This document shows positions 16,164 to 24,749 of a stretch of DNA of 51,867 nt, one piece after another; the stretch's first letter is position 1, and each line of letters begins with the position of its first letter. Source of the stretch: Lachnoclostridium sp. UBA3320. Its GTDB lineage: Bacteria > Bacillota > Clostridia > Lachnospirales > Lachnospiraceae. Location of the stretch: NCBI GenBank assembly GCA_002361175.1, contig DESG01000178.1, positions 1 through 51,867 on the forward strand, in the 5' to 3' direction. The translations under genes and the position numbers were made by a program. The notes beneath the pieces were generated by a model that was not told where the DNA came from, did not search any database, and was given only the letters and a program-made list of their open reading frames with translations.

Positions 16164-17400
16164 TGTAAGAATCACGTAAAATTTTCTGAACCAGATGTTT
16201 ACATTCTTTTAAAGACATTATTTTAGGTACAGGATAATATGGATTTGCCTCTGCTATTGCAGATTTTGCTATACTTAAGATATCATTTTTGCTGGTTTTG
16301 TGACTCTTTGACGCTTTTTTAAGAGACTTGTAAAAATTTGCATTTATAGAAAATCTTTGATTAAGAATCTTTACAAAATTTATATATGTCTGGGCTTTTT
16401 GCTTTCCAGACATTCCATTTTTAGATATTCCTGAAATATCTGAAAGTCTGGCAAGTTTTTTATCAATTCCGCTTCCATACCACTCAAGTACATATGGAAG
16501 TACTATAGCTACCACCATGCCATGTGGAAGATTATATTTTCCACCTATTGCATGGCTTATAGCATGGACATATCCTACTGATGTTCTCATAAAAGCACGA
16601 CCAGCAAGATATGATGCCTCAAGCATATCTTGTCTCGAAACTATGCCGCCATTGCCGTAGTACACATTTGTAATATTTTCTATAATAAGAAAAATTGCTG
16701 TCTCTGCATCTTTTCTTGAACCCTTGGAAGAATACTTGTTTATATAGGATTCTGTTGCATGTGTTAATGCGTCCATTCCTGTATATGCAATTAAATCTCT
16801 TGGAAGATTTTCTGTCATAAGCGGGTCAAGAATTGCATATTTTGGACATATCTTAGTATCAGCAATAATTTTTTTATCGCCATTTACATCTTTAATAACA
16901 GCACACGCTGTAGTTTCTGCTCCAGTTCCTGCAGTTGTAGGAACAGCTACAATAACAGGAATTAATTTTCTTACTTTCTCATATCCACAAAGACTGCGTA
17001 TACTTTTTTTCTGCTTTGCAATGCCACACGCCGCCGCTTTGGCACAGTCTGTTACAGAGCCGCCTCCTATTGCAACTATTGCATTGCAGCTTTCTTTAAT
17101 ATAAAGACTTCTTGCAGCTTCTGCACTTTTAATATCAGTCTCTGAACCTGTTCCATAAAATATTGTACAGATAAGTCCTTTGTTTTTAAATGAAGATATT
17201 ATATTCTTAAACATTGCTGACTTTACTATATGTGGACCAGTAATTACAAGCACTTTTTTAATATCCTGCTTTTTAAGGATATTTGGAATATAGTACACTG
17301 TACCTTTTCCTGATATAACTTTATTTTGATACTTTACCAAATGCATAAAATGAAGTAGTACATATTGGTAAACACGGTAACTGAAACTTTTAAAAACCAT
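16147..17400 (-). CDS. Iron-containing alcohol dehydrogenase
   Basis: NAD(P)-dependent group III dehydrogenase of 417 residues. The nucleotide-binding segment is AIGGGSVTDCAKA. The metal ligands fit D and H in GMDALTHATESY, H in HAISHAIGG and H in LPHGMV. The substrate is an alcohol or aldehyde, unknown. Its ATG (17398-17400) lies within the last codons of the GTPase-endonuclease gene, with AAGGAG about 10 bases upstream, so the two are cotranscribed and probably coupled. It overlaps the convergent HAD gene by 17 bases at the 3' end. Confidence 0.9.
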   Translation of the reverse strand: MVFKSFSYRVYQYVLLHFMHLVKYQNKVISGKGTVYYIPNILKKQDIKKVLVITGPHIVKSAMFKNIISSFKNKGLICTIFYGTGSETDIKSAEAARSLYIKESCNAIVAIGGGSVTDCAKAAACGIAKQKKSIRSLCGYEKVRKLIPVIVAVPTTAGTGAETTACAVIKDVNGDKKIIADTKICPKYAILDPLMTENLPRDLIAYTGMDALTHATESYINKYSSKGSRKDAETAIFLIIENITNVYYGNGGIVSRQDMLEASYLAGRAFMRTSVGYVHAISHAIGGKYNLPHGMVVAIVLPYVLEWYGSGIDKKLARLSDISGISKNGMSGKQKAQTYINFVKILNQRFSINANFYKSLKKASKSHKTSKNDILSIAKSAIAEANPYYPVPKIMSLKECKHLVQKILRDSYTKANI

Positions 17401-20008
17401 CTTCTATAATCTCCTTTATACGCTCTGAAACTCTTTTTACTTCTTCTTTAAATTCATCTGCTGACATTCTTTTTGCTCCGTCTCCTGCAACTATTATCTG
17501 TTCAAGTGCGTCTGATGTTGCAACCGTGACATTGTGTTTTCTCCCTATTTCATGTGTAACTTTTTCTATATACATATCAGCTGTTTCGGCTTCTTTTGTA
17601 TATACAACATGTATATTGTGGTATTTTATCAGCTTGCCTGGATTACCTTTTACCTTATATGCATCAAAGACAAGTATAAGTATACACTGCTTATAGCCTT
17701 GATAGTTACAAAGAATATCCATAAGCCTTCCCCTTGCGGCATCAAGGTTTATTTTTGAAAGGTCATTTAATTCTTTCCATGAAAATATTATATTATACCC
17801 ATCTACAAGCAGATATGATTTTTCTGTTCTTTTATTTCTATTTTTTTTGTTTTCATATCTAGCAAGATTTTTTAGATACTCTTCATCAGTATTTTTCTTT
17901 TTACTGCTATTTTTTTTTTCATAGCCGAAATACCCTGTTGTATCGCTTTTAAATCTACTTGCAACAGGTCCAAATGTCCTTTCAAAAATAGCCTCTAATT
18001 CTTTGTCTTCTTCTATAGTTCCACTATAGCTGCCAACTTGCCTTTTTAACCCCTCTTTTTCCTCTTTATTTGCACTTTTCTTTACATCTGTATATATTCC
18101 TTCAAGATGCATATAATTTTTGACTTCATACCATGGGACGTAAAATCCTGAACCATGTGCACAAAATACAGAACCTGATGGATTGTTGATATCTTCATCT
18201 GGATTATATATAGTTTTTTCTAGTATTTCTTTTTCATTGTGACATGGCATATAACCTTTTAGGTTACACGATATACTGCCTTTTCCTCTTGTGTATGCAT
18301 TTACTTTTGTCACATAACCTGACATTGTAGATACAGGAGCTTCACCTGACAGCACCTGCATATCCCCTTTTGCAACAGGTCCTTCAAACGAGCCTTCCAT
18401 TCTTTGTATATCTGTCATAGCCCTGCCTATACATTCTGTTGGTACTTCAAGTCTGAAACTGTAATATGGCTCTAACAATATACTATGTGCCTGCATAAGC
18501 CCCTGTCTTACTGCACGATAAGTTGCCTGTCTAAAATCACCGCCTTCTGTATGTTTAAGATGAGCTTTTCCTGCTATTAGTGTAATCTTTATATCTGTAA
18601 TAGCAGAACCTGTAAGTACACCTAGGTGTTCTTTTTCATCAAGATGCGAAAGAATCAGCCGCTGCCAATTTTTAGCAAGTCCATCTTCGCTGCACCTAGA
18701 TTCAAAGACAAGCCCACTGCCTCTCTCTGCTGGTTCAAGCATTAAATGTACTTCTGCATAGTGTCTAAGAGGTTCAAAATGCCCTATTCCATAAACTGTA
18801 TCTGTAATTGTTTCTTTATAGATTATATTGCCTTTGCCAAAGCTTGTTTTTATATTAAACCGTTCAGATAAAATATTTTGCAGTACCTCTAGCTGCACCT
18901 CTCCCATAAGCTGGATATTTATCTCTTGCAGCTTTTCGTTCCATACTATATGAAGTTGTGGGTCTTCTTCTTCTAAAATTCTTAAACATTCTAGAAGTTT
19001 ATGATGGTCTGCGCTGCCTTCTGGCTCTATTTTATATACAAGAACAGGTTCAAGTATTGGAATAGATAACTGTTTTTGTACACCAAGATTTTCTCCAGGA
19101 TAAGTATTTTTAAGCCCTGTTACAGCACACACCATGCCAGCCTGTGCAACAGATGTTGTTGTATACTTAGGTCCTGAGTAAATCCTTATTTGTTCTGCTT
19201 TTTCCTTAGTGCCCTCTATCTGTTCTTTTACACTTAAACTGCCACCTGTAATTTTAAGATAAGTAAGTCTTGTATCCTGAGAATCCCTTGCAATTTTATA
19301 TACTTTTGCGCCAAACTTATCTGTGTATTTTATAGGGGAGTGATATGTTAAAAAACCGTCCATAAATTCCCCTACGCCCTGCATTTTAAGTGCCGAGCCA
19401 AAATAACATGGAAATACTTTTCTTTCTGATATTAGCTGTCTTATATTATCATCACTTACACTTCCTGTGTCCATATATATATCGAGTATATTTTCATCAG
19501 TCATTGCTATATCTTCATAGAATTTCTCAGTCTGTCCAGTTGAAAAATTAATACAGCCGTCATCTAATCTTTTTTTAAGTTCTGCAGTTATATCACTTAG
19601 ACTTCTGTCAGTTATATCCATTTTGTTGACAAATATAAATACTGGTATATTATAACGTTTTAAAAGTTTCCACAGAGTAGATGTGTGAGGTTGTACACCA
19701 TATGTGGCACTTATAACAAGCACTGCATAATCAAGTACATTAAGAGTTCTCTCCATCTCTGCTGAAAAATCTACATGACCAGGAGTATCTAAAAGTGAAA
19801 TTTCTATATCTTTCCAATTAATAATAGCTTGTTTGGAAAATATTGTTATACCTCGTTTGCGTTCAAGACTATAGTTGTCAAGAAATGCATCCTTGTGGTC
19901 TACACGCCCAAGTTTTTTTATATTTCCTGCAAGAAACAGCATCCCCTCGGATAGTGTTGTCTTGCCGGCATCTACATGTGCTAGTATTCCCGTTACAAGT
20001 CTGTCCAC
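17390..20008 (-). CDS. TetM/EF-G-like GTPase fused to a Rae1/YacP-type NYN endonuclease domain
   Basis: 872 residues. Residues 1-650 form a translation GTPase of the TetM/EF-G type: G1 at 7-18 (GILAHVDAGKTT), G3 DTPGH at 74-78, G4 NKMD at 128-131, then beta-barrel and domains III-V. A Lys-rich linker follows (about 670-730), then a YacP-like NYN nuclease domain (732-872) starting LLVDGYNII, with acidic residues D736, D782 (VFDAYKVKG), D811 (ETAD) and D833 (ATSD) matching the Bacillus ribosome-associated nuclease Rae1. The TetM tip motif YSPVSTPADFR is absent (HLKHTEGGDFR instead), so tetracycline resistance is unlikely. Start GTG 20008 follows GAGGTGG. It sits between a receiver protein and a dehydrogenase. 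Confidence 0.9.
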   Translation of the reverse strand: MDRLVTGILAHVDAGKTTLSEGMLFLAGNIKKLGRVDHKDAFLDNYSLERKRGITIFSKQAIINWKDIEISLLDTPGHVDFSAEMERTLNVLDYAVLVISATYGVQPHTSTLWKLLKRYNIPVFIFVNKMDITDRSLSDITAELKKRLDDGCINFSTGQTEKFYEDIAMTDENILDIYMDTGSVSDDNIRQLISERKVFPCYFGSALKMQGVGEFMDGFLTYHSPIKYTDKFGAKVYKIARDSQDTRLTYLKITGGSLSVKEQIEGTKEKAEQIRIYSGPKYTTTSVAQAGMVCAVTGLKNTYPGENLGVQKQLSIPILEPVLVYKIEPEGSADHHKLLECLRILEEEDPQLHIVWNEKLQEINIQLMGEVQLEVLQNILSERFNIKTSFGKGNIIYKETITDTVYGIGHFEPLRHYAEVHLMLEPAERGSGLVFESRCSEDGLAKNWQRLILSHLDEKEHLGVLTGSAITDIKITLIAGKAHLKHTEGGDFRQATYRAVRQGLMQAHSILLEPYYSFRLEVPTECIGRAMTDIQRMEGSFEGPVAKGDMQVLSGEAPVSTMSGYVTKVNAYTRGKGSISCNLKGYMPCHNEKEILEKTIYNPDEDINNPSGSVFCAHGSGFYVPWYEVKNYMHLEGIYTDVKKSANKEEKEGLKRQVGSYSGTIEEDKELEAIFERTFGPVASRFKSDTTGYFGYEKKNSSKKKNTDEEYLKNLARYENKKNRNKRTEKSYLLVDGYNIIFSWKELNDLSKINLDAARGRLMDILCNYQGYKQCILILVFDAYKVKGNPGKLIKYHNIHVVYTKEAETADMYIEKVTHEIGRKHNVTVATSDALEQIIVAGDGAKRMSADEFKEEVKRVSERIKEIIEDGF

Positions 20009-20030
20009 TTTTAGTCCACCTCACTCGTTT

Positions 20031-20453
20031 TTAAATACACTGTTCTTCAAGTGTCTCAAAAAGCTTTTCTACATTAATAGGTTTACATAAGTATGCTGTC
20101 ATGCCCGCTTTAAATGATTTTTCTCTGTCTTCATCATATGTATTAGCAGTCATAGCTATAATTGGTATATTTCTTGCATCTTCTCTGTCAAGTTCCCTTA
20201 TTGCTTCTGTCGCCTCTATTCCATTCATATTAGGCATACATATATCCATAAGAACCGCATCAAAATTCCCATTTTCTGATGCTTTAAATATTTCAAGACC
20301 TTCCTTGCCATCTTCTGCACATGTGACATTTATATTGGCATTTTCTAGTATAAGTCTTATAAGCACTATAGTAACAGAGTCGTCTTCACAGAGCAGTATA
20401 TTTTTACTTGCGAGTAACTTTCTTTTTAAGTCTGTATCTTCGTAATTAAGCAT
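20031..20453 (-). CDS. Receiver-only response regulator
   Basis: 140-residue stand-alone CheY-like receiver. The acidic pocket LLCEDD, phospho-acceptor D in VLMDICMPNMNG, T in IIAMTAN and K in LCKPIN are all present, so phosphorylation should be possible. There is no output domain and no adjacent histidine kinase, so the partner is elsewhere. It lies 22 bases upstream of the GTPase-endonuclease gene and follows the hydrogenase-like gene, separated by a large hairpin. The start codon has only a weak ribosome site. Confidence 0.85.
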   Translation of the reverse strand: MLNYEDTDLKRKLLASKNILLCEDDSVTIVLIRLILENANINVTCAEDGKEGLEIFKASENGNFDAVLMDICMPNMNGIEATEAIRELDREDARNIPIIAMTANTYDEDREKSFKAGMTAYLCKPINVEKLFETLEEQCI

Positions 20454-20520
20454 TATTTCGTATCTCTCAATCTTTCTGAAACAAATAGATTATTTCACCA
20501 GTAAATCTATTATTATCAAA

Positions 20521-20558
20521 GAAGGTGAAGCTGTAACTAGTACAGCCTTATCACCTTC
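20521..20558 (-). terminator. Long hairpin between hydrogenase-like and receiver genes
   Basis: The outer arms GAAGGTGA/TCACCTTC (20521-20528, 20551-20558) enclose a further GCTGTA/TACAGC stem. On the minus strand only TTTGATAATAAT follows, so it may terminate partially or act as an mRNA-stabilising stem after the hydrogenase-like gene. Confidence 0.55.
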
Positions 20559-20571
20559 CCGATAAAAAAAC

Positions 20572-22020
20572 TTATTCTCTGTGCATTGAGAATGATGCCA
20601 TATCATAATTCTTTAAGTTGTCAACTATACTTCTGTCATCAGCTTTCTCTATCATATCATCTCTGCTCTTCTTAAACTTAGGATATACGCCATATGAGCT
20701 TGGGCCTCCTACGCAGCCGTTTTCACACACCATTCCTTCGATAAAGTCTTCTTTAAGCCTTCCGACTTTCTGCTGTAGCAACACTTTCTTGCATTCTTGA
20801 GAACCACTTGCCTTATATACTGAAAGGCAGCCTCCGTCACGCCCTGTTTCATTAAGATATTCCACAACTGAAGCGGTAACACCACCTGCATTGCCATATT
20901 TTTTACCAAATTTACTTGACTCTTGATAACCGTCAATATCTTCAAAATGTTCTGTATCTACTGCAAGCATAATTGCGTGAAGTTCACTAAATGCAAGTAC
21001 AGCATCTGCATTGCCTTCTATCTTTTGGTCAACTACCTCTGATTTCTTTGCTATACAAGGTCCAATAAATACTGTATATGCATCAGGTTCTTTTGCCTTA
21101 ATCATTCTTGAAACAGCGCACATAGGTGAAACTGTTGTTGATATAAGGTCTGCTGATTCTGGGAAATGTTTCCTTATCATATTTACAAATGCAGGACAGC
21201 AGGAAGTAGTTTTTTTCTCTCCATTTTCATGTGCCTCCCACCATTCTTCTGCTTCACTCGAAGTTGTCATATCGCCGCCAAGTCCTACTTCTATCATATC
21301 TGTAAATCCAGTATTTTTAAGGGCCTTGCGCCAACTTGCCATTGACACGCCTTCAAACTGACCTTCAGTTGCAGGTGCAAGAAGTGCATATACAGGTCTG
21401 TCTGACTTAATTGCGTTAATAACATCTACTATAAATGTTTTTGAGCCTATTGCCCCAAAAGGACATTTATGTATACACTGTCCACATTTAATACATTTCT
21501 CATCATCAATTACAGAAATGCCATTTTCATCATATGTTATTGCATCAACAGGACAGCTAAATTTGCATGGTCTCTGCAAGTGCACAATAACGTGATATGG
21601 ACATGACTTTGCACACATGCCACACTCACGGCACTTGTTAGGGTCAATTCTAGGGTGCTTTCCTTCCATAGTAATAGCACCGAATTTGCATGAATTCATA
21701 CATGATTTACCCAGACAGTTCTGGCAGTTATCAGTAATAATATAACTAGCAATAGGACAATCTGCACATGCAGAAGGAATTACTTGTATTATATTACCAT
21801 CATCTTTTTCTCTTGTAGATTTTCCTTCAGCAAGTCTTACACGCTGTCTTATAATTTCACGCTCTTTGTATATACAACAGCGGAATTGAGGGTTTGGCCC
21901 TGGGATAATTTTGTATGGAATATTGTCCCTTTCTTCGTCTAACTTGCCTTCAAATGCAAGTTTTGCAACCATGTTTAGTACATCATGTTTCAAATTAATA
22001 ATTCCTTCATCAGCAAACAT
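20572..22020 (-). CDS. [FeFe]-hydrogenase-like ferredoxin protein (group B-like)
   Basis: 482 residues. The N-terminal half holds several cysteine clusters, including classical 4Fe-4S sets around 126-145 and 172-190 and a further C-rich segment at 85-115. The C-terminal half has all three H-cluster motifs: TSCCPAF (272-278), PCIAKKSE (321-328) and a CENGCVGG loop (432-439). TSCCPAF rather than TSCCPGW points to the poorly studied group B rather than bifurcating group A3 enzymes. It may make or sense hydrogen; no maturase or diaphorase gene is adjacent. GAGGAGG precedes the ATG. Confidence 0.8.
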   Translation of the reverse strand: MFADEGIINLKHDVLNMVAKLAFEGKLDEERDNIPYKIIPGPNPQFRCCIYKEREIIRQRVRLAEGKSTREKDDGNIIQVIPSACADCPIASYIITDNCQNCLGKSCMNSCKFGAITMEGKHPRIDPNKCRECGMCAKSCPYHVIVHLQRPCKFSCPVDAITYDENGISVIDDEKCIKCGQCIHKCPFGAIGSKTFIVDVINAIKSDRPVYALLAPATEGQFEGVSMASWRKALKNTGFTDMIEVGLGGDMTTSSEAEEWWEAHENGEKKTTSCCPAFVNMIRKHFPESADLISTTVSPMCAVSRMIKAKEPDAYTVFIGPCIAKKSEVVDQKIEGNADAVLAFSELHAIMLAVDTEHFEDIDGYQESSKFGKKYGNAGGVTASVVEYLNETGRDGGCLSVYKASGSQECKKVLLQQKVGRLKEDFIEGMVCENGCVGGPSSYGVYPKFKKSRDDMIEKADDRSIVDNLKNYDMASFSMHRE

Positions 22021-22045
22021 AGTTTTTCCTCCTCTATTTTCATTT

Positions 22046-22075
22046 ATACTACATTAGTATATATTAAATAGTCAA
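22046..22075 (-). promoter_or_regulatory. Promoter of the hydrogenase-like gene
   Basis: TTGACT (22070-22075) and TAGTAT (22046-22051) on the minus strand, 18 bases apart, just upstream of the AGAGGAGG ribosome site. Confidence 0.5.
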
Positions 22076-22144
22076 AAAACGCAAGGATAGTATTTTTTAT
22101 CTTCATGGTACTATTCAAAAAATGCATTAAATATTGTATAATTT

Positions 22145-22170
22145 AAAAAGAGTGCGGTTAGGCACTCTTT
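22145..22170 (-). terminator. Terminator after the amt-PII gene
   Basis: Arms AAAGAGTGC (22147-22155) and GCACTCTTT (22162-22170) with a T run on the minus strand; the plus strand also has AATTTTTT after it, so it may work both ways. Confidence 0.8.
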
Positions 22171-22204
22171 AATTTTTTGGAAGTAATTTTTCTGAGTTCT
22201 AAAA

Positions 22205-23902
22205 TTATTCACTTTCACCTTGTAAAGCATCAAATCCTTCTTCACCTGTACGGACTTTGACAACGTTTTCAACATCATATACAAAAATTTTGCCATCACC
22301 AATACTTCCTGTATAAAGGACTTTTTTTGCAGTGTCAATAACTGTCTGCACAGGAACTGCGCTTACTACTACTTCTACTTTCATCTTAGGCAGCAGTACT
22401 ATATCAAGCTCTGCACCACGATATCTTGTAGTCATACCTTTTTGTGTACCACAGCCAAGTACCTGAGTTACTGTAAGACCCATTACACCGATTGCATTAA
22501 GGGCTTCTTTAAGTTCGTCAAACTTGCTCTGTTTACAGATAATAGAAACTCTTGTAAGCTTATTTGTAAGTGCCATGCCATTTTCTGTTACTACTTTCAT
22601 TGCAGATGCATTCTCTGAAGTTTTTATAACAACATTGCCGCCAACTATAGGGGCATTGCCTGTGAGTGTCTCAATAGATGTACCTGCTGAATAGAACATA
22701 TTGCCAGCAGGCATAAAATCTGCATATGCAGATGGAAGTCCATGCTCCGTTAAGTCAAGTCCTGTAAGTTCTTCTTCTGCTGAAACACGCAGTCCCCAGA
22801 TTTTATCCATTACAGTAAATATAATTCCCATAAATATTGCTGTATAAATTCCTACAGAAATTACACCTAAACACTGGATTCCAAGCAAATGAACTCCACC
22901 GCCATAAAATAAACCATCTTTTATATCAAAAAGCCCTACTGCCACTGTTCCCCAAAGCCCATTAAAACCGTGTACGGCAACTGCACCAACTGGGTCATCA
23001 ACTTTAAGTACACTTTCTACAAACCATACACCAAAACATACAAGCAGTCCATCAACTATACCAATGACAATAGCTCCAAAAGCATCTACATTAGCACATC
23101 CTGCTGTAATGCCAACAAGTCCTGCAAGTGAACCGTTAAGGCACATTGAAACATCTGGTTTTCCATATCTAAGCCATGTAAATATAAGAACTGCCAATGT
23201 TGCAAATGCTGGCGCTAATGTTGTAGTTCCAAGAATTTTAGCCATCTGTGCGGCATCTGTTGCCGCTGCACCGTTAAATCCATACCATGCAAACCAGAGA
23301 ATAAAACAACCTAAAGCTCCAATTGGAAGATTGTGTCCTGGAATTGCGTGTGCTTTGCCTGTTCTTTTGCTAAACTTACCAATACGAGGACCAAGAATTG
23401 CGGCTCCGATAAGTGCTGTGATTCCTCCTACCATATGTATTACACATGAACCAGCAAAATCAATAAATCCAAGCTTTGTAAGCCAACCTTGACTGTTCCA
23501 TGCCCATCCTGCTTCCACAGGATATACTATTATACTAATAATTGCAGAATAGATACAGTACATATTGAATTTTGTTCTCTCTGCCATAGCACCAGAAACT
23601 ATTGTAGCACATGTGGCACAGAATACTAACTGGAAGAAAAAATTAGACCAATCAAACCCTTCAAAGTTTGTAAACATACTGTACTCGGGTTTTCCAAAAA
23701 ATCCATTATATGAGCTAGAATTCATAATTCCATAGCCAAATAATATAAAAACTGCTGTTCCTATACAAAAATCCATAAGATTTTTCATAATTATGTTGCC
23801 AGCGTTCTTAGCTCTGGTAAAACCAGCCTCTACCATTGCAAATCCTGCCTGCATAAAAAATACTAAAGCGGCTCCTACTAAATACCATACACTCATATCC
23901 AT
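22205..23902 (-). CDS. Ammonium channel (Amt) fused to a C-terminal PII signal domain
   Basis: 565 residues. About the first 400 are an 11-helix Amt channel, with the twin histidines in CVIHMVGG and AVHGFNGLWG. After a linker, residues 449-565 are a complete PII (GlnB/GlnK) domain: the T-loop GCGTQKGMTTRYRGAE with tyrosine at 494 and the ATP-binding loop TGSIGDGK (531-538). The PII part would sense ATP/ADP and 2-oxoglutarate and gate ammonium uptake in cis. No separate glnK or uridylyltransferase is seen here. Its promoter is followed by a terminator in the leader, so expression is probably controlled by attenuation. Confidence 0.93.
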   Translation of the reverse strand: MDMSVWYLVGAALVFFMQAGFAMVEAGFTRAKNAGNIIMKNLMDFCIGTAVFILFGYGIMNSSSYNGFFGKPEYSMFTNFEGFDWSNFFFQLVFCATCATIVSGAMAERTKFNMYCIYSAIISIIVYPVEAGWAWNSQGWLTKLGFIDFAGSCVIHMVGGITALIGAAILGPRIGKFSKRTGKAHAIPGHNLPIGALGCFILWFAWYGFNGAAATDAAQMAKILGTTTLAPAFATLAVLIFTWLRYGKPDVSMCLNGSLAGLVGITAGCANVDAFGAIVIGIVDGLLVCFGVWFVESVLKVDDPVGAVAVHGFNGLWGTVAVGLFDIKDGLFYGGGVHLLGIQCLGVISVGIYTAIFMGIIFTVMDKIWGLRVSAEEELTGLDLTEHGLPSAYADFMPAGNMFYSAGTSIETLTGNAPIVGGNVVIKTSENASAMKVVTENGMALTNKLTRVSIICKQSKFDELKEALNAIGVMGLTVTQVLGCGTQKGMTTRYRGAELDIVLLPKMKVEVVVSAVPVQTVIDTAKKVLYTGSIGDGKIFVYDVENVVKVRTGEEGFDALQGESE

Positions 23903-23948
23903 AATAATTGCCTCCCTTATTAAGTTATTTTAAGTAGCCTTATAAAGC

Positions 23949-23987
23949 AAAAAAAAGACGCCACAGATTCTATGTCTCTGTGACGCC
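23949..23987 (-). terminator. Intrinsic terminator (attenuator candidate) in the amt-PII leader
   Basis: Arms 23977-23987 and 23957-23967 pair over 11 bases with two G-U pairs around a 9-base loop, followed on the minus strand by eight T (23949-23956). It begins within about 10 bases of the predicted transcript start and lies 47 bases upstream of the amt start codon. Confidence 0.8.
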
Positions 23988-24001
23988 CTTGTCATCTTTA
24001 C

Positions 24002-24029
24002 ATTATATACAAATAAACCTCTATGTCAA
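24002..24029 (-). promoter_or_regulatory. Strong promoter upstream of the amt-PII leader terminator
   Basis: TTGACA (24024-24029) and TATAAT (24002-24007), both perfect, 16 bases apart on the minus strand. It feeds directly into the hairpin at 23957-23987. Confidence 0.75.
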
Positions 24030-24089
24030 CTGTTTATTTATAAATAATTATAATTTGTAAATATTATATAAATTTTGCCTAATATTAAA

Positions 24090-24131
24090 TTAATTTTCAT
24101 TAAAAAAGTCCATTAATGATATACGATTGCT
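24090..24131 (-). pseudogene. Displaced 3' end of polC
   Basis: In the same reading frame as PolC this stretch encodes SNRISLMDFFNEN and a stop, matching the real PolC C-terminus SNQISLMDFF. It is separated from the intact gene by the ~1 kb cassette and has no upstream part, so it is a leftover or supplied gene end. Confidence 0.75.
24102..24122. repeat. Direct repeat, left copy (att-like)
   Basis: AAAAAAGTCCATTAATGATA plus T is identical over 21 bases to 25073-25093, with weaker similarity on the inner side for about 9 more bases. The repeat encodes ISLMDFF of PolC. Confidence 0.85.
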
Positions 24132-24137
24132 TGTCAT

Positions 24138-24749
24138 TTAAAACAGCTTCAATAACTGTATCAGCTCATGTGGCTCGCTATTAGACGAGTCTGTCAATCT
24201 TGTATCAAATTGTTGAAAGCCATTCTCACGATAGAAAGATAAAAGCTTTTCCTCATTGGCTGCCTCTAAAAAGATAACCATACCCCCAGCCAAATACTGC
24301 AACTGTTTTACCTGCTGTATAGCAAGTCCTAACAATTCCCTGCCAGAAATACGTTTATTTGCACCATTATTGTAATTTTTCCCAAGCTGTGCAATCAGAT
24401 ACGCTGCAAGATTATAGGTTTGCTCCTGTTCATTTAATGTACTCACCCTTGAAAGTTTTCTTTTTACAGTATTACTGAATGGTTTTGCATTTATCGTAAT
24501 CGGCTTTATTGTGATTGCAAAATATCCGACCAGTTCTGCATCTTCCGTTGAAAATACCAGATATGTAACCGACTGCTGTTTTTTTGCAAATTCAACGGAC
24601 TGTTCCTTTACAAATTTTTCAACATCTGGATTTATTTTACATGAAAACTCGGAAAGGATTTGAAACAAAGTGTCCTTTTCAAGCCCATGCTTTCCTTCAC
24701 CCAAATACTCACGAATGTTGAAAACTGTATATTTACTTGTTTCCTGCAT
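24138..24749 (-). CDS. GNAT-like acetyltransferase, probable toxin-type partner
   Basis: The 203-residue product has a GNAT-like pattern: TYLVFSTEDAELVGYFAI for the central beta strands, AYLIAQLGKNYNNGAN-KRISG for the acetyl-CoA region, and GMVIFLEAANEEKLLSFYRENGF for the last strands and helix. This matches acetyltransferases that pair with small upstream genes in gut Firmicutes and is similar in outline to TacT-type toxins, which acetylate aminoacyl-tRNA. The ATG overlaps the 3' end of the small gene by 17 bases, so translation is coupled. The substrate is unknown, and a non-toxin role is possible. Confidence 0.65.
   Translation of the reverse strand: MQETSKYTVFNIREYLGEGKHGLEKDTLFQILSEFSCKINPDVEKFVKEQSVEFAKKQQSVTYLVFSTEDAELVGYFAITIKPITINAKPFSNTVKRKLSRVSTLNEQEQTYNLAAYLIAQLGKNYNNGANKRISGRELLGLAIQQVKQLQYLAGGMVIFLEAANEEKLLSFYRENGFQQFDTRLTDSSNSEPHELIQLLKLF

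Noticed and set aside
17390..20008. Annotation as a tetracycline resistance gene
   Set aside because: The GTPase part is TetM-like, but the tip motif YSPVSTPADFR is replaced, a nuclease domain is fused, and the gene sits in core-like context without mobile DNA.
23947..23962. Sigma-54-like promoter (GG...GC) before amt-PII
   Set aside because: GG and GC are 12 bases apart; sigma-54 promoters need exactly 10. The match arises from the terminator stem and its T run.
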